A stretch of DNA of 64,000 bases from Streptosporangium nondiastaticum (GCF_003011965.1 NZ_PXWG01000013.1:36282-100281), one strand, 5' to 3'; shown: positions 8,267 through 16,585, counted from the stretch's first letter. The notes: a model not told the origin generated them from the sequence alone. Made by a program: numbers and translations.

Positions 8267-8328
8267 CGTGATGAATCGACGTCATGAATTGGCGTCATGA
8301 ATCGCGTCATGGATCGCGTCATGAACCG
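8267..8328. repeat. Five 12-bp repeats CGTCATGAATCG before the LysR gene
   Basis: Copies lie at 8267 (CGTGATGAATCG), 8280 (CGTCATGAATTG), 8293 (exact), 8305 (CGTCATGGATCG) and 8317 (CGTCATGAACCG). The last three are directly head to tail. Each copy contains an ATG, so gene callers may place the LysR start inside the array. The position in the divergent lysR/hydrolase region suggests regulator-binding sites, but slippage is equally possible. Confidence 0.8.
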
Positions 8329-8341
8329 AGGGGGAAACGGC

Positions 8342-9283
8342 GTGGAGTTGCGTCAGGTGCGCTACTTCGTGGCGGTGGCCGAGGAGCTGCACTTCGGACG
8401 CGCCGCCGAGCGGCTGCACATCGTGCAGCCGACCGTCAGCCAGCAGATCCGGCGGCTCGAGCGCGAGCTCGGCCTCAAGCTGTTCGACCGCACGACCCGT
8501 ACGGTGACGCTGACCGCCGCGGGTCGGGCCTTCCTGGCGCACGCCCGCGCCGTCCTGGAAGCCGAGCGTTCCGCGCTTGAGGCCATGGCCGCGCTGCACG
8601 CGGAGCAGGAGTCGACCCTGCGGGTCGGCACCACCACCGGGCTCGGCCTCCGTCTGGACGCGGTGCTGACCGCGCTGACCGAGCGGGCCCCGCAGCTGCT
8701 GGTCGAGCTGGTCAGCGCGCCGCGGGCGACCCGGCTCCAGCAGGTGCGCGACGGGGAACTGGACGCCGCCTTCGTCCGGGGCGCGGACGCGCACAGCCCC
8801 GGCCTGGAGTTCCTCCCCCTGTGGCGCGACTCCCTCGTCGCCGCCCTGCCCACAGGCCACCCTCTGGCCGCGCCACCACATGTGCCCCTCACCGACCTGG
8901 CCGGCCTTCCCCTGCGGATCGCGCCCCGCGAAACCAACCCGCACCTGGTCGACACGGTCGTCGGCGCCTGCCGCGCCGCGGGCTTCGAGCCGGTCATGGG
9001 TGCGGCGTTCACCACCGACCAGGACACTCTGGCCGCGATCGCCACCGGCAGGCCGAGCTGGACGGTCTACTACGCGTCGCAGGCCCGCATCCAGCCGGCG
9101 CCCCGCGTCTCCTTCCGCCCGTTCGCCGCCCCTGCCCCCGCCGTCCGTACGTACCTGGTGGTCCGCCCCCACTCCCCTTCCCGCCGGCTGGCCGCTCTCC
9201 TGGACGCCTGCAACAGCCTGGCGCGAGAGGAAGGCCCGGGAGAGGAAGGCCCGGGAGAGGGAAGTCAGGGCGAGGAAGGCTGA
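8342..9283 (+). CDS. LysR-family transcriptional regulator
   Basis: From GTG 8342 the protein has 313 residues. It has an N-terminal winged HTH typical of LysR (ELRQVRYFVAVAEELHFGRA ... PTVSQQIRRLE), the linker helix and a two-lobed substrate-binding domain (LRVGTTTGLG onward). GTG 8342 is preferred to ATGs at 8297 and 8309 because those lie inside the 12-bp repeat array and GAGGGGG sits at the right distance before the GTG. The C-terminus (EEGPGEEGPGEGSQGEEG) is a coding tandem repeat and looks like a recent slippage addition. The gene is divergent from two hydrolase genes, its probable targets. The inducer is unknown. Confidence 0.88.
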   Translation: MELRQVRYFVAVAEELHFGRAAERLHIVQPTVSQQIRRLERELGLKLFDRTTRTVTLTAAGRAFLAHARAVLEAERSALEAMAALHAEQESTLRVGTTTGLGLRLDAVLTALTERAPQLLVELVSAPRATRLQQVRDGELDAAFVRGADAHSPGLEFLPLWRDSLVAALPTGHPLAAPPHVPLTDLAGLPLRIAPRETNPHLVDTVVGACRAAGFEPVMGAAFTTDQDTLAAIATGRPSWTVYYASQARIQPAPRVSFRPFAAPAPAVRTYLVVRPHSPSRRLAALLDACNSLAREEGPGEEGPGEGSQGEEG

Positions 9284-9296
9284 GGACCGGGAACAG

Positions 9297-9344
9297 GCGC
9301 GCCCCCTGGTCCCGACGGCGAGCCGCCGGGAACAGGGGGCGCGC
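9297..9344. terminator. Bidirectional terminator hairpin
   Basis: Perfect 12-bp arms GCGCGCCCCCTG and CAGGGGGCGCGC face each other across a 24-nt spacer between two convergent genes (LysR rightward, methyltransferase leftward). Confidence 0.75.
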
Positions 9345-9353
9345 TGCTCTCCG

Positions 9354-10211
9354 TCAGACCCGATCGGCCGCGATGAGCAGGTACTGGAAGCTGCCGTCCT
9401 TGTACGCGGTCAGGAAGGCCTTCTCGATGCCCGTGGCCAGGGGCGACTGGGCGCGCAGCTCCCAGTACGGGATGGTGGCCTCGGTCAGGTCCACGACGGC
9501 GGCCGGGACGAGGCGGTTCTTCGCCATCTCCTTGAAGTAGCTGCTGCGCGGGTGGATGTCGCAGATGTAGTGGGCGTTGATCTCGCTGACGGCCCGGGAG
9601 GGCAGGCCGTAGCTGTCGTTGTAGCAGCCGGTGATGGTCACGTACCTGCCGCCGTGCCGCAGCATCCGGGCGTACTCCGGGAACAGCTGGGAGAGGTCGA
9701 CGTACATGGTGCTCTCGTTGTTCCAGATGGCCCGGAAGCGGTCCGTCTCGAAGCCGGTGTCCAGCATGTTCTTGAGGTGGAAGCGCACCTTGTCGGACAC
9801 GCCGCGCTTCTCGGCCTGCTCGTTGGCGAACGCCACCTGGGTCTCGGAGATGGAGATGCCGTCGACGTGGCAGCCGAAGCGCTGGTTGGCGACGAGGCTG
9901 CTGCCGCCGCGGCCCGAGCCGGAGTCCAGCAGGTAGTCGTCGGGGGTGATGGGTCCGAGGTGGCTCAGGAGCAGATCCGCCTGGGCGCACTCCAGCCGGT
10001 GCAGCTCGGCGGTGATCCGCTCGTCGCGGGTCTCCTCCGGCCCGTCCAGGACCGACCAGTCGGCGTCGCCGATGCCGTAGTGGTGGTGGTAGATGCCGTC
10101 CACTTCGCCGAGGCGGAGGTTGACCGGGTTCTTCTCGCGGTTCCAGTAATCGGCGACGGACCGCTGGTACGCGCTGGCGAGGACCGGGGCGGGGGTCTCC
10201 TGAATGGTCAC
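9354..10211 (-). CDS. Geranyl diphosphate 2-C-methyltransferase (2-methylisoborneol pathway)
   Basis: The 285-residue enzyme methylates C2 of geranyl diphosphate with S-adenosylmethionine, giving the precursor of the earthy odorant 2-methylisoborneol. Recognisable family features are the N-terminal YWNREKNPVNLRLGEVDG block, the YHHHYGIG motif, the SAM-binding motif LLDSGSGRGGSS and the C-terminal substrate-shaping region with EINAHYICDIHPRSSYF. GTG 10211 is chosen because it gives the usual family N-terminus (MTIQETPAPVLASAYQ). A longer frame to 10304 would translate the repeat-rich gap. It lies downstream of the synthase gene on the same strand, as in other Streptomyces, and ends at a strong shared terminator. 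Cytosolic. Confidence 0.93.
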   Translation of the reverse strand: MTIQETPAPVLASAYQRSVADYWNREKNPVNLRLGEVDGIYHHHYGIGDADWSVLDGPEETRDERITAELHRLECAQADLLLSHLGPITPDDYLLDSGSGRGGSSLVANQRFGCHVDGISISETQVAFANEQAEKRGVSDKVRFHLKNMLDTGFETDRFRAIWNNESTMYVDLSQLFPEYARMLRHGGRYVTITGCYNDSYGLPSRAVSEINAHYICDIHPRSSYFKEMAKNRLVPAAVVDLTEATIPYWELRAQSPLATGIEKAFLTAYKDGSFQYLLIAADRV

Positions 10212-10285
10212 CGTGTCTTCTCTTTTCGATAGCGGGTGAACTGATAGGAACTCAACTGAAAGGGAGTCGCGGGAAGTCGCCCGGC

Positions 10286-10349
10286 CACCGAGCCACCCGG
10301 TCACCGAGCCGTCCGGTCACCGAGTCGCTGGGTCACCGAGTCGCTGGGT
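10286..10349. repeat. Four 16-bp tandem units between synthase and methyltransferase
   Basis: CACCGAGYCRCYSGGT-type units sit head to tail at 10286, 10302, 10318 and 10334, the last two identical (CACCGAGTCGCTGGGT). Further GGTCACCGG remnants continue to about 10375, the 3' end of the synthase gene. A 16-bp period cannot be coding. The array widens the synthase-methyltransferase gap. Confidence 0.8.
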
Positions 10350-10374
10350 CACCGGTGCACTGGAGGTCACCGGG

Positions 10375-11631
10375 TCACTTGACCGGTGCCTCGCGGTAGC
10401 GGGGGCTGGTGGCGTGCCACTCCTTGCTGCCGCCCATCCACGCCCACAGCCCGGTCAGGTAGCGCCGCAGGGCCGGGGAGCCGGCCGCGCTCAGGAGGGC
10501 GCACTCGGCCTCCACCGTGTGCATCAGCTCGTCGTGGATGCACGCCGCGCGGTTGACGGCCTCCTGCAGCGAGCAGTTGTCCTCGGCGGCGATGAGGTTG
10601 GGCAGGTTGGTGTCGGTGGGGTCTTCCTTGGTCATCGAGTACAGGTCGTTGAGCAGCACGTTGGCCGTTCCGGCGTACAGGTACGTCCGGCGCACGCGCG
10701 CGTCGGCGAACTCCGCGGCCGGGAGTTCGTAGCCGCCGACCGGGTCGATGAGGACCATGCAGGGGTAGAAGGCGTTCTCGTAGCGGTGCAGCAGGTACTC
10801 CCACACGGCGGGGGTCCGCCCGGAGCCGCGCCACTCCGCCTCCTGGTTGTAGCCCACGAACATCACGGCGAGTTCGTGGCGCAGCCGGGCGACCTGGGTG
10901 GGACTCGCGATCTCCGCCAGGTGGTCGAGGCAGGAGCGGAAGGCGCGCAGCACCGGCTCCTTGCGGACGAGGTCCTCGAACTCGGCGAGGTAGCGGGCCG
11001 GGAGCCGGACGGGGTCGACGACGGCGTGGGCCATGGCCAGGCGCGAGCCGATCAGCTCCGGGCTGGTGTCCTCGCCCTCGTCCACCCAGTGGTCGTCGAC
11101 GGCCCATTCGGAGAGCCCGCACTTGGCGGCGATGAGGATGCGCTCGGGGTCGTCGGTGTCGGGGTGGGCGAGCATGAACAGCCGGCCGAAGTTGTGCGAC
11201 CGGAGCCGTTCGAGGCGGCCCTGGAAGATGCCGACCTCCTCGGCCCACTCGACGAGCCGGTTGTTGACCTCTTCGCCGAGGGCCGGGTCGTCGCGCTCGG
11301 CGTCCGGGCAGTAGAGCGGCGGCACGACGACGGAGGACCCTTCGGACCCCTCGCCGCTTTCCGGTCCTTCGCCCGGGCCCGCGGCGGCGTCCTGCCCGGC
11401 CGGAGGCGCGGATGCCGGTGCGGCGGCGGGCGCCTCCGACGGCAGGCCGGCTTCGGCGAGGGCCGTACGGAACAGACGGGCCGCCGAAGTCCCCAGCCCC
11501 GTCGGCCCCGCGAGGAGGCCCTGCACCGCCTCCGCCACGGCCGGCCCCGGCCCGCCGGCTGCGGAGTGGTGCGGGCGGAGGGCACTGGGCGCTCCCGCCT
11601 GGAGCGGAGAGGCGCCGTCAAGCTGGGGCAT
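10375..11631 (-). CDS. 2-Methylisoborneol synthase (class I terpene cyclase)
   Basis: The 418-residue cyclase converts 2-methylgeranyl diphosphate to 2-methylisoborneol. Residues 1-105 form a Pro/Ala/Gly-rich, probably disordered extension typical of this enzyme. The catalytic alpha-helical domain follows, with the Asp-rich metal motif DDHWVDE (179-185) and the NSE-type motif NDLYSMTKE (328-336). A GAAGGGA ribosome site stands about eight bases before ATG 11631. The methyltransferase partner follows downstream. The cyclic-nucleotide-binding regulator gene commonly found upstream in streptomycetes is absent here. Regulation is probably through the A+T-rich patch at 11745-11782. Confidence 0.93.
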   Translation of the reverse strand: MPQLDGASPLQAGAPSALRPHHSAAGGPGPAVAEAVQGLLAGPTGLGTSAARLFRTALAEAGLPSEAPAAAPASAPPAGQDAAAGPGEGPESGEGSEGSSVVVPPLYCPDAERDDPALGEEVNNRLVEWAEEVGIFQGRLERLRSHNFGRLFMLAHPDTDDPERILIAAKCGLSEWAVDDHWVDEGEDTSPELIGSRLAMAHAVVDPVRLPARYLAEFEDLVRKEPVLRAFRSCLDHLAEIASPTQVARLRHELAVMFVGYNQEAEWRGSGRTPAVWEYLLHRYENAFYPCMVLIDPVGGYELPAAEFADARVRRTYLYAGTANVLLNDLYSMTKEDPTDTNLPNLIAAEDNCSLQEAVNRAACIHDELMHTVEAECALLSAAGSPALRRYLTGLWAWMGGSKEWHATSPRYREAPVK

Positions 11632-11744
11632 CCGGGGGTCCCTTCGCTACGCATGCGGGCATCGCGAACGGCGGTCCGCGATGCCGGAGTTCTCCGGTCA
11701 GCAGACTGACGGGCCGGGAGGGGCCTTGCACAGCGGTAGCGGCA

Positions 11745-11782
11745 CACATTCATCCGTATGTAGCTGTGTATGTTTATCCGGC
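11745..11782. promoter_or_regulatory. A+T-rich control patch upstream of the 2-MIB synthase gene
   Basis: The 433-bp region 11632-12064 has no convincing intact gene. Its conspicuous feature is this low-G+C patch with direct repeats: ATTCATCCGTATG followed by TGTATGTTTATCCG, and on the other strand CATACACAGCTACATAC. It lies 114 bp upstream of the synthase ATG and is the best candidate for its promoter or an activator site. A 39-codon frame starting at ATG 11918 may belong to the decayed XRE regulator next to it. Confidence 0.4.
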
Positions 11783-12064
11783 CGCGTTGTGGTCCAGATA
11801 CGGCAGAAGGGCTTCCTGTGAAACGGTGGCCCGGGAGGCGCCGGCCAAGACGAGGTAAAGGGACGTCAGGGCGCCTTTCAGCCCAGCTAGTTGATGCGGG
11901 AAGGGCGCACTGCCGGCATGGAAGACCCGGCGGGCGACCTGGAGGCACGGCCCCGGTCCGCCGGCCCGCCCCCGGCAGGCGCTTCGCCGCCTCTCCGCGG
12001 GGCGGCGCCCGTATCGACTTGCCGACCGGTGGGCTAGTAGATTCTCAGGCCGAGGGGGTGCGCC

Positions 12065-12196
12065 TTGGACGGCATTGCTGACGGACGTGACACCACACCG
12101 GCCGACAGACCGAGCCTGCAGTCGATCAGCGAGGTGATCGAACGGGGCCGGGTGCTGGAGGGGCTGCCGCTGCTGCCGCGAACCGACGACGTATAG
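12065..12196 (+). pseudogene. Remnant of an XRE-type regulator (C-terminal tail)
   Basis: A TTG-initiated 43-codon frame ends at TAG 12194-12196 and reads SLQSISEVIERGRVLEGLP near its end. That pattern resembles the C-terminal helix of the XRE regulators that normally precede ParH-like genes in Streptomyces. No helix-turn-helix can be found upstream in any frame, so the body of the gene seems lost. GAGGGGG lies six bases before the TTG, so a short peptide could still be made. The same frame stays open after the TAG to 12358, which looks coincidental. The assignment is inference from context and a short match. Confidence 0.4.
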
Positions 12197-12252
12197 CAAC
12201 CGGCAGACACCTGCCGGGTGTTCTTCTGGAACGAGCGGGTGAAAGAGAGTCA

Positions 12253-12825
12253 GTGGGAGCACATCACGTCCGCGCCGGTGGTTCCGGATCCGCAGCCGCC
12301 GGCCACGAGTCCAGGCGAGCGCTGCGACGGCTGCGCCGTGGCGCCGCCACCCTGCTGACCCGGCTCGAACTGCCGGACCGGTGCGACATCGTGACGCTGT
12401 GCGAACACCTGAGCCGTGAGCGGGGCAGGCCGCTCCACCTCGCTCCGGTGATCATGGGCGCGTCGTACCCGTGCGGGATGTGGGTGGCACTGGACACGGC
12501 CGACATCGTCATCTTCGAGGCCAACACCAGCAGGCTCCACCAGGACCACATCATCGCGCACGAACTCGCGCACATGATCTGCAGCCACCGGGGGGACACC
12601 GACCCGGCCGGCTCCTCGGGCCTGTCCTCGATGTTCCCGCACCTCGACGCGGAGCGGGTCCGCGAGGCGCTCGGCCGTACCAGCTATTCGACGGAGGAGG
12701 AGCAGGAAGCCGAAATCATGGCGTCGTTGATCCTGGAGCACGTCACGCGCCCACCGCTGGAGAGCAGATGGGCCGTCCCCTCGGTGGACGCGGAGACCGT
12801 GGCCCGCATAGAGAGGTCACTGTGA
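12253..12825 (+). CDS. ImmA/IrrE-family (ParH-like) metallopeptidase
   Basis: The 190-residue protein has the zinc-binding motif HELAH (H103, E104, H107) within HQDHIIAHELAHMICSHR. It shows the wider ParH-like pattern: CDIVTLCEHLSRERGRPLHL before it and SYSTEEEQEAEIMASLIL after it. ImmA/IrrE proteins cleave a partner regulator, usually an XRE protein. In Streptomyces this type is usually found between an XRE gene and a DUF6545 membrane gene. Here the XRE partner seems reduced to a remnant. The start is the GTG at 12253 behind AAAGAGAG. The DUF6545 gene follows after 28 bases, so the two are an operon. The actual proteolytic target is unknown. Confidence 0.85.
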   Translation: MGAHHVRAGGSGSAAAGHESRRALRRLRRGAATLLTRLELPDRCDIVTLCEHLSRERGRPLHLAPVIMGASYPCGMWVALDTADIVIFEANTSRLHQDHIIAHELAHMICSHRGDTDPAGSSGLSSMFPHLDAERVREALGRTSYSTEEEQEAEIMASLILEHVTRPPLESRWAVPSVDAETVARIERSL

Positions 12826-12853
12826 CCTCACCCCTCCTCGCCGAGGGGGCACC

Positions 12854-14020
12854 GTGCTGGGTCTGAAGAGCGTCATCTTCCCCGTCTGCGCCGCCCTCTG
12901 CGCCATCGCCTTCCTGTACAAGCTCCTCGACGTCCGGAAGGGGAGCCGGGACCCGGCGCTGATCGCCCTCCTGGCCGCCTTCCTCTGCAAGGGCGTCTCC
13001 TTCGTCCTGTCGACCCCCGCGGTGTCGGCCGGCGTCGACAGGTTCTCCGGCGTCAGCAACCTGGGGGCCCTCGGCATCCACCTCATGGGCGGGGCCTCCT
13101 CAAGCGCCGCCTTCCTCATCGCGATCGTCCACTGGGTCCATCCGCGGGACGTGGCGCGCGCCAGGACCCGCATGCTCCTGACCGCGACCGCCCTCTGCGC
13201 GACGGCCATGCTCGTCCTGTGGTGGGCCGGTGACGACGGGTCCGGCCAGCGGTCGCAGCACTACTTGCTGCAGAACGCGCACCGGCCCGTCACCGCCGCC
13301 TACCTGCTGCTGTACGTCACCGCGTTCGGTGCGGGACTGGTCGAGATCATCCGGCTCAGCCTCCGGTACGGCAAGGTCTCCGGCCGCGCGTGGCTCCGCC
13401 GCGGTCTGCACTGCACGGCGGCCGGCGCCGCCGCCTACCTCGTCTACTGCCTGAACCGGGCCTGGGCCGTCGTGGCGGTGCAACTGGACCTGGCCCCGCT
13501 GGACTGGGAAGCCGTCACCCCCCTGTCCAACGGCATCGGCATCACCTTCCTCGCCGCCGGGCTCACCATGCCGTCCTGGGGCCCGCGGCTCTCCGCCGCC
13601 CGGCAGCGCACGGACCACTTCCTCGCCCACCAGAAGCTCCACCGGCTGTGGAGCGACCTCTGCGCCGCCAGCCCGAACATCGCCCTGAGCCCTCCGGAGC
13701 GTTCGCGGCTCGTCCGCTTCGCGCCGTACGACATCAACTACCGGCTCTACCGGCGCGTCATCGAGATCCAGGACGGGATCCTCGCCCTGCGCCCGTACAT
13801 GCCCGAGGAGCCGGACGGCGCGACCGCGGATGCCGAGGCGGCTCTCGTGGCGGCGGCGATCGATGCGAAGATGCGGGAGGTCGAACTGCCCGAGGAGCCG
13901 CCGACCGTGACGTCCTTCGTCCCTTCGGACGTGGACTACGCGGGCGAGGTCTCCCGGCTGGTCGGGGTGGCCCGCGCCTACTCCGCCCTGGTCAAACAGG
14001 GGCAGGGCGGCGAGCAGTGA
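12854..14020 (+). CDS. DUF6545 / MAB_1171c-like integral membrane protein
   Basis: The 388-residue product has about seven predicted membrane helices in its first 240 residues (for example SVIFPVCAALCAIAFLYKLL and GIGITFLAAGLTMPSWG). A cytosolic C-terminal domain follows, including RLVRFAPYDINYRLYRRVIEI, typical of this actinobacterial family. Function is unknown; 'putative transporter' labels in databases rest on topology only. The start is GTG 12854. It follows the ParH-like peptidase gene closely, and an aldo/keto reductase gene begins 39 bases after its stop, so the three may be cotranscribed. The constant pairing of this family with IrrE-type peptidases suggests a membrane-signalling or damage-response role, which is inference. 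Confidence 0.8.
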   Translation: MLGLKSVIFPVCAALCAIAFLYKLLDVRKGSRDPALIALLAAFLCKGVSFVLSTPAVSAGVDRFSGVSNLGALGIHLMGGASSSAAFLIAIVHWVHPRDVARARTRMLLTATALCATAMLVLWWAGDDGSGQRSQHYLLQNAHRPVTAAYLLLYVTAFGAGLVEIIRLSLRYGKVSGRAWLRRGLHCTAAGAAAYLVYCLNRAWAVVAVQLDLAPLDWEAVTPLSNGIGITFLAAGLTMPSWGPRLSAARQRTDHFLAHQKLHRLWSDLCAASPNIALSPPERSRLVRFAPYDINYRLYRRVIEIQDGILALRPYMPEEPDGATADAEAALVAAAIDAKMREVELPEEPPTVTSFVPSDVDYAGEVSRLVGVARAYSALVKQGQGGEQ

Positions 14021-14058
14021 GCCAAGTCAGCCATGGGACGCGTGAGGAGAAGCAGGTC

Positions 14059-15054
14059 ATGAAGAACCGCAGACTCGGTGGCAGCGGTGCGACCGTCTCG
14101 GCCGTCGGTCTCGGATGCATGGGCATGTCCATCGCCTACGGCCCCGCCGATCCGGCGGAGGCGCGGCGCACCCTCGACCGCGCCGCCGAGCTGGGCATCA
14201 CGTTCCTCGACACGGCGGACGCGTACGGGCGGGGCGCCAACGAGGAGCTCCTGGGGAGCTGGCTGGACGGGCGGGCGCGCGAGAGCTTCTTCCTCGCCAC
14301 CAAGTTCGGGCTGCGGCACGACCCCGTCAGCGGACGGGTCGACCGGGTGGACAACTCGCCGGAGCACGTGAAGAGGGCCTGTGACGCCTCGCTGCGCAGG
14401 CTGGGCGTCGACCACATCGATCTGTACTACGTCCACCGCCGCTCCCCCGAGGTTCCGGTCGAGGAGACCGTGGGGGCCATGGCGGAACTCGTCGCCGCCG
14501 GCAAGGTGCGTTTCCTCGGGCTGTCGGAAGTGAGCTCCCGGACGCTGCGGGACGCGCACGCGGTGCATCCCATCAGTGCCGTGCAGATGGAGTACTCGCT
14601 GGCCACCCGCGACGTGGTGGAGGGCGACATGCTCGCGACGTGCCGGGAGCTCGGCACGGCCGTGGTGGCGTACTCGCCGCTGGGCCGCGGCATGCTCGCC
14701 GGCGCCGTCTCCTCGCGCGAGGAGCTCTCCGAAGGGGACAACCGGCTGCGCTGGCCCCGGTTCTCCGCGGAGAACATCGACCGCAACCTCGCGCTCGTGC
14801 GCGCCCTCGAAGCCGTCGCCGGGGAGATCGGCTGCACTCCCGCGCAGGCCGCGCTCGGCTGGCTGCTCGCCCAGGGCGACGACATCATCCCGATCCCCGG
14901 CACCAAGCGCCTCGCCCGCCTCGAAGAGAACGCCGCGGCCGTGGAGCTGGTGATGACGCCGGAGCAGCTGGCGCGGATCGGCGACGCCGTACCCGCAGAT
15001 GCGGTGGCCGGGGCGCGCTATCCGGAGCAGGCCCTGAACCGGCTGGGTCACTGA
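14059..15054 (+). CDS. Aldo/keto reductase (YajO/Tas-like)
   Basis: The 331-residue TIM-barrel oxidoreductase carries the full catalytic tetrad of the family: Asp in FLDTADAYG, Tyr in the same motif, Lys in LATKFG and His in YYVHRR. C-terminal motifs for NADPH (IPIPGTKR) are also present. It reduces aldehydes or ketones with NADPH; the natural substrate is not evident. ATG 14059 follows GAGGAGAAG and gives the conserved RRLGGSGATVSAVGLGCMGM start. The gene ends opposite a convergent gene. Cytosolic. Confidence 0.9.
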   Translation: MKNRRLGGSGATVSAVGLGCMGMSIAYGPADPAEARRTLDRAAELGITFLDTADAYGRGANEELLGSWLDGRARESFFLATKFGLRHDPVSGRVDRVDNSPEHVKRACDASLRRLGVDHIDLYYVHRRSPEVPVEETVGAMAELVAAGKVRFLGLSEVSSRTLRDAHAVHPISAVQMEYSLATRDVVEGDMLATCRELGTAVVAYSPLGRGMLAGAVSSREELSEGDNRLRWPRFSAENIDRNLALVRALEAVAGEIGCTPAQAALGWLLAQGDDIIPIPGTKRLARLEENAAAVELVMTPEQLARIGDAVPADAVAGARYPEQALNRLGH

Positions 15055-15078
15055 CCGCGGGCCGGCCCGGGCACCGGG

Positions 15079-15675
15079 TCAGTACGCGCCGATCGACCAG
15101 AAGACGCCCACCTCGTCGTCGCTCACCGCGATGAGGCCCAGGTCGTCGAACAGGTCGAGGCCGCCGAGGTACGCGGAGGTGAGGAAGCTGTGGGACCGCG
15201 TGCCCTGAAGGCACGCCCCGACGAAGTCCGGGGCCGGGTCGGAGGCGGCGGCCGTCGCGTTCGTCCAGTACCGGGCGCCGGGGCCGTACCTGCCGAGCAG
15301 GGTGCGGGCGTCCGCCAGCGCGGCCTCCCGGCCCTCGCGGGAGCGGGAGCGGACGGGGGCGGGTTCCGCCTGCCACTCCTCCGTCATGACGGCGAGCGCG
15401 CCGACCGCCGCCTCCGCCTCCAGGCGGTAGAGGCGGCCGGGCATCTCGGCGGCGGCCGGCGGGTCGAAGGGGTACGCGGGCAGCGCGGGACCCCCGATGT
15501 CGCTGATCTCCGCGTCCAGCCTGATCCAGCCGCGCGGGTCGGGCACCGCCCGGTACATCACGGCGTGGACGTCGTGCGCCCAGTCCTCGTGCCGGCGGGG
15601 GCCGGTGGCCACGAAGACGTAGGGGTCGTCGAGGAGCCGCAGTGCCGCCGCGTTCCAGTCCGCCTCCGTCACCAT
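15079..15675 (-). CDS. Conserved hypothetical protein
   Basis: The 198-residue acidic protein has no recognised motif, signal peptide or membrane helix. Features seen are a WIRLDAEISDIGG strand region and a C-terminal SDDEVGVFWSIGAY. Its ATG overlaps the stop codon of the upstream lipoprotein gene by one base (TGATG), so it is translationally coupled to it and the two probably work together. No function is proposed. Confidence 0.75.
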   Translation of the reverse strand: MVTEADWNAAALRLLDDPYVFVATGPRRHEDWAHDVHAVMYRAVPDPRGWIRLDAEISDIGGPALPAYPFDPPAAAEMPGRLYRLEAEAAVGALAVMTEEWQAEPAPVRSRSREGREAALADARTLLGRYGPGARYWTNATAAASDPAPDFVGACLQGTRSHSFLTSAYLGGLDLFDDLGLIAVSDDEVGVFWSIGAY

Positions 15676-16310
15676 CAGTAGTACCGCGGTCCGGAGTCGG
15701 TGGCCCGCACGGGCTGGGGGAAGCCCGACGGCTTCTCACCCTTCCTGACCACGTCGCACCGGTACTTCGACTGGCTGTTCAGGGGCGCCAGCACGGCCTT
15801 GGGGATGTCGTTGCAGAGGGCGTAGTCGATGCTGCCCCTGAAGTTGCCGTAGAGCAGGCGGGCGACGCCGTCGCGCGTGAGGATCCCCTGCCGCGGGGCC
15901 GCCGTGAACGTCACCATGCTCCTGGACCAGGCGGGCTTGTCGCCGATGCGCACGTCCCATTCCACCTGGAGGCCTTCGAAGGTGGTCTTGCAAGTGGTGG
16001 TCGTCCCGCTCTTCGAGGCCAGGTCCTCGGGGCACTCGGCGGTGATGCTGCCCTCCGCGCGGGCCATGTCACGGGTCTTGCGGCGCAGCTCGTACTCCAG
16101 GTTCTCGCTGAACGACGCGTCGGCGGCCGGGGAGGGCTCCGTCTTCTCGTCGGGCAGGGCGGGCGGCTCGTCCAGCCGCTGCGGCAGGACGGTGCCCGCC
16201 GGCTTCGGCTCGGCACCCGCGCGGTCCGCGCCGGACTTCCCACCCCCGCACCCGGCGGCCGCCAGACACACCGCACCGGCTATGAGCACTGAGACGATCT
16301 TCGATTTCAC
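15675..16310 (-). CDS. Secreted lipoprotein, DUF4333-like
   Basis: A type II signal peptide ends in the lipobox LAAAGC, so the Cys is expected to be lipidated and the protein anchored outside the membrane. The mature part has CPEDLASKSGTTTTCKTTF, matching the disulphide-containing DUF4333 pattern, and a further Cys pair (YALCNDIPK and YRCDVV). The GTG at 16310 (MKSKIVSVL) is chosen because it places the signal peptide at the N-terminus. GTG 16319 is an alternative. It is followed directly by an overlapping hypothetical gene. Role in the envelope unknown. Confidence 0.8.
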   Translation of the reverse strand: MKSKIVSVLIAGAVCLAAAGCGGGKSGADRAGAEPKPAGTVLPQRLDEPPALPDEKTEPSPAADASFSENLEYELRRKTRDMARAEGSITAECPEDLASKSGTTTTCKTTFEGLQVEWDVRIGDKPAWSRSMVTFTAAPRQGILTRDGVARLLYGNFRGSIDYALCNDIPKAVLAPLNSQSKYRCDVVRKGEKPSGFPQPVRATDSGPRYY

Positions 16311-16429
16311 GGCGGTCACTCTACAGAGACCGCCGGACACGGCGGGAGGGCGGCGGCCGTCCGGCCCCGGCGCCCGGCCGCGGCCGGGCACGAGCAGTGG
16401 CTACCGGATGAGCAGGTGGCTGCAGGTGG

Positions 16430-16585
16430 CTACCAGTAGTGCCGGCGGCCTCCGACCTCATGGCCCACCGCGCCCAGCACCCACAGGATCGCACCGATGA
16501 CGAGCAGGATGATCCCGATGGTCCACAGGATGGAGATGCCGGTCAGGAACCCGATGACGAGGAGAATCACTCCCAGGACGATCAT
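16430..16585 (-). CDS. DUF6131-family small membrane protein
   Basis: The 51-residue protein is almost entirely two hydrophobic helices (IVLGVILLVIGFLTGISIL and TIGIILLVIGAILWVLGAVG) followed by the tail GGRRHYW that marks the family. ATG 16585 is preceded by a perfect GGAGG at the right distance; an in-frame upstream extension is therefore not used. It is a membrane protein of unknown role, widespread in streptomycetes. It stands downstream of the lipoprotein promoter region, on the same strand as the telomere-type operon. Confidence 0.85.
   Translation of the reverse strand: MIVLGVILLVIGFLTGISILWTIGIILLVIGAILWVLGAVGHEVGGRRHYW

Noticed and set aside
8267..8328. CRISPR-like array
   Set aside because: Units of 12 bp are contiguous without spacers; none of the repeat clusters in the window has the repeat-spacer form.
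12065..12358. In-frame TAG as a recoded (read-through) codon
   Set aside because: The frame stays open for 54 codons after the TAG, but the extension overlaps the IrrE gene and the tail before the TAG already looks like a natural C-terminus. Chance in G+C-rich DNA is enough.
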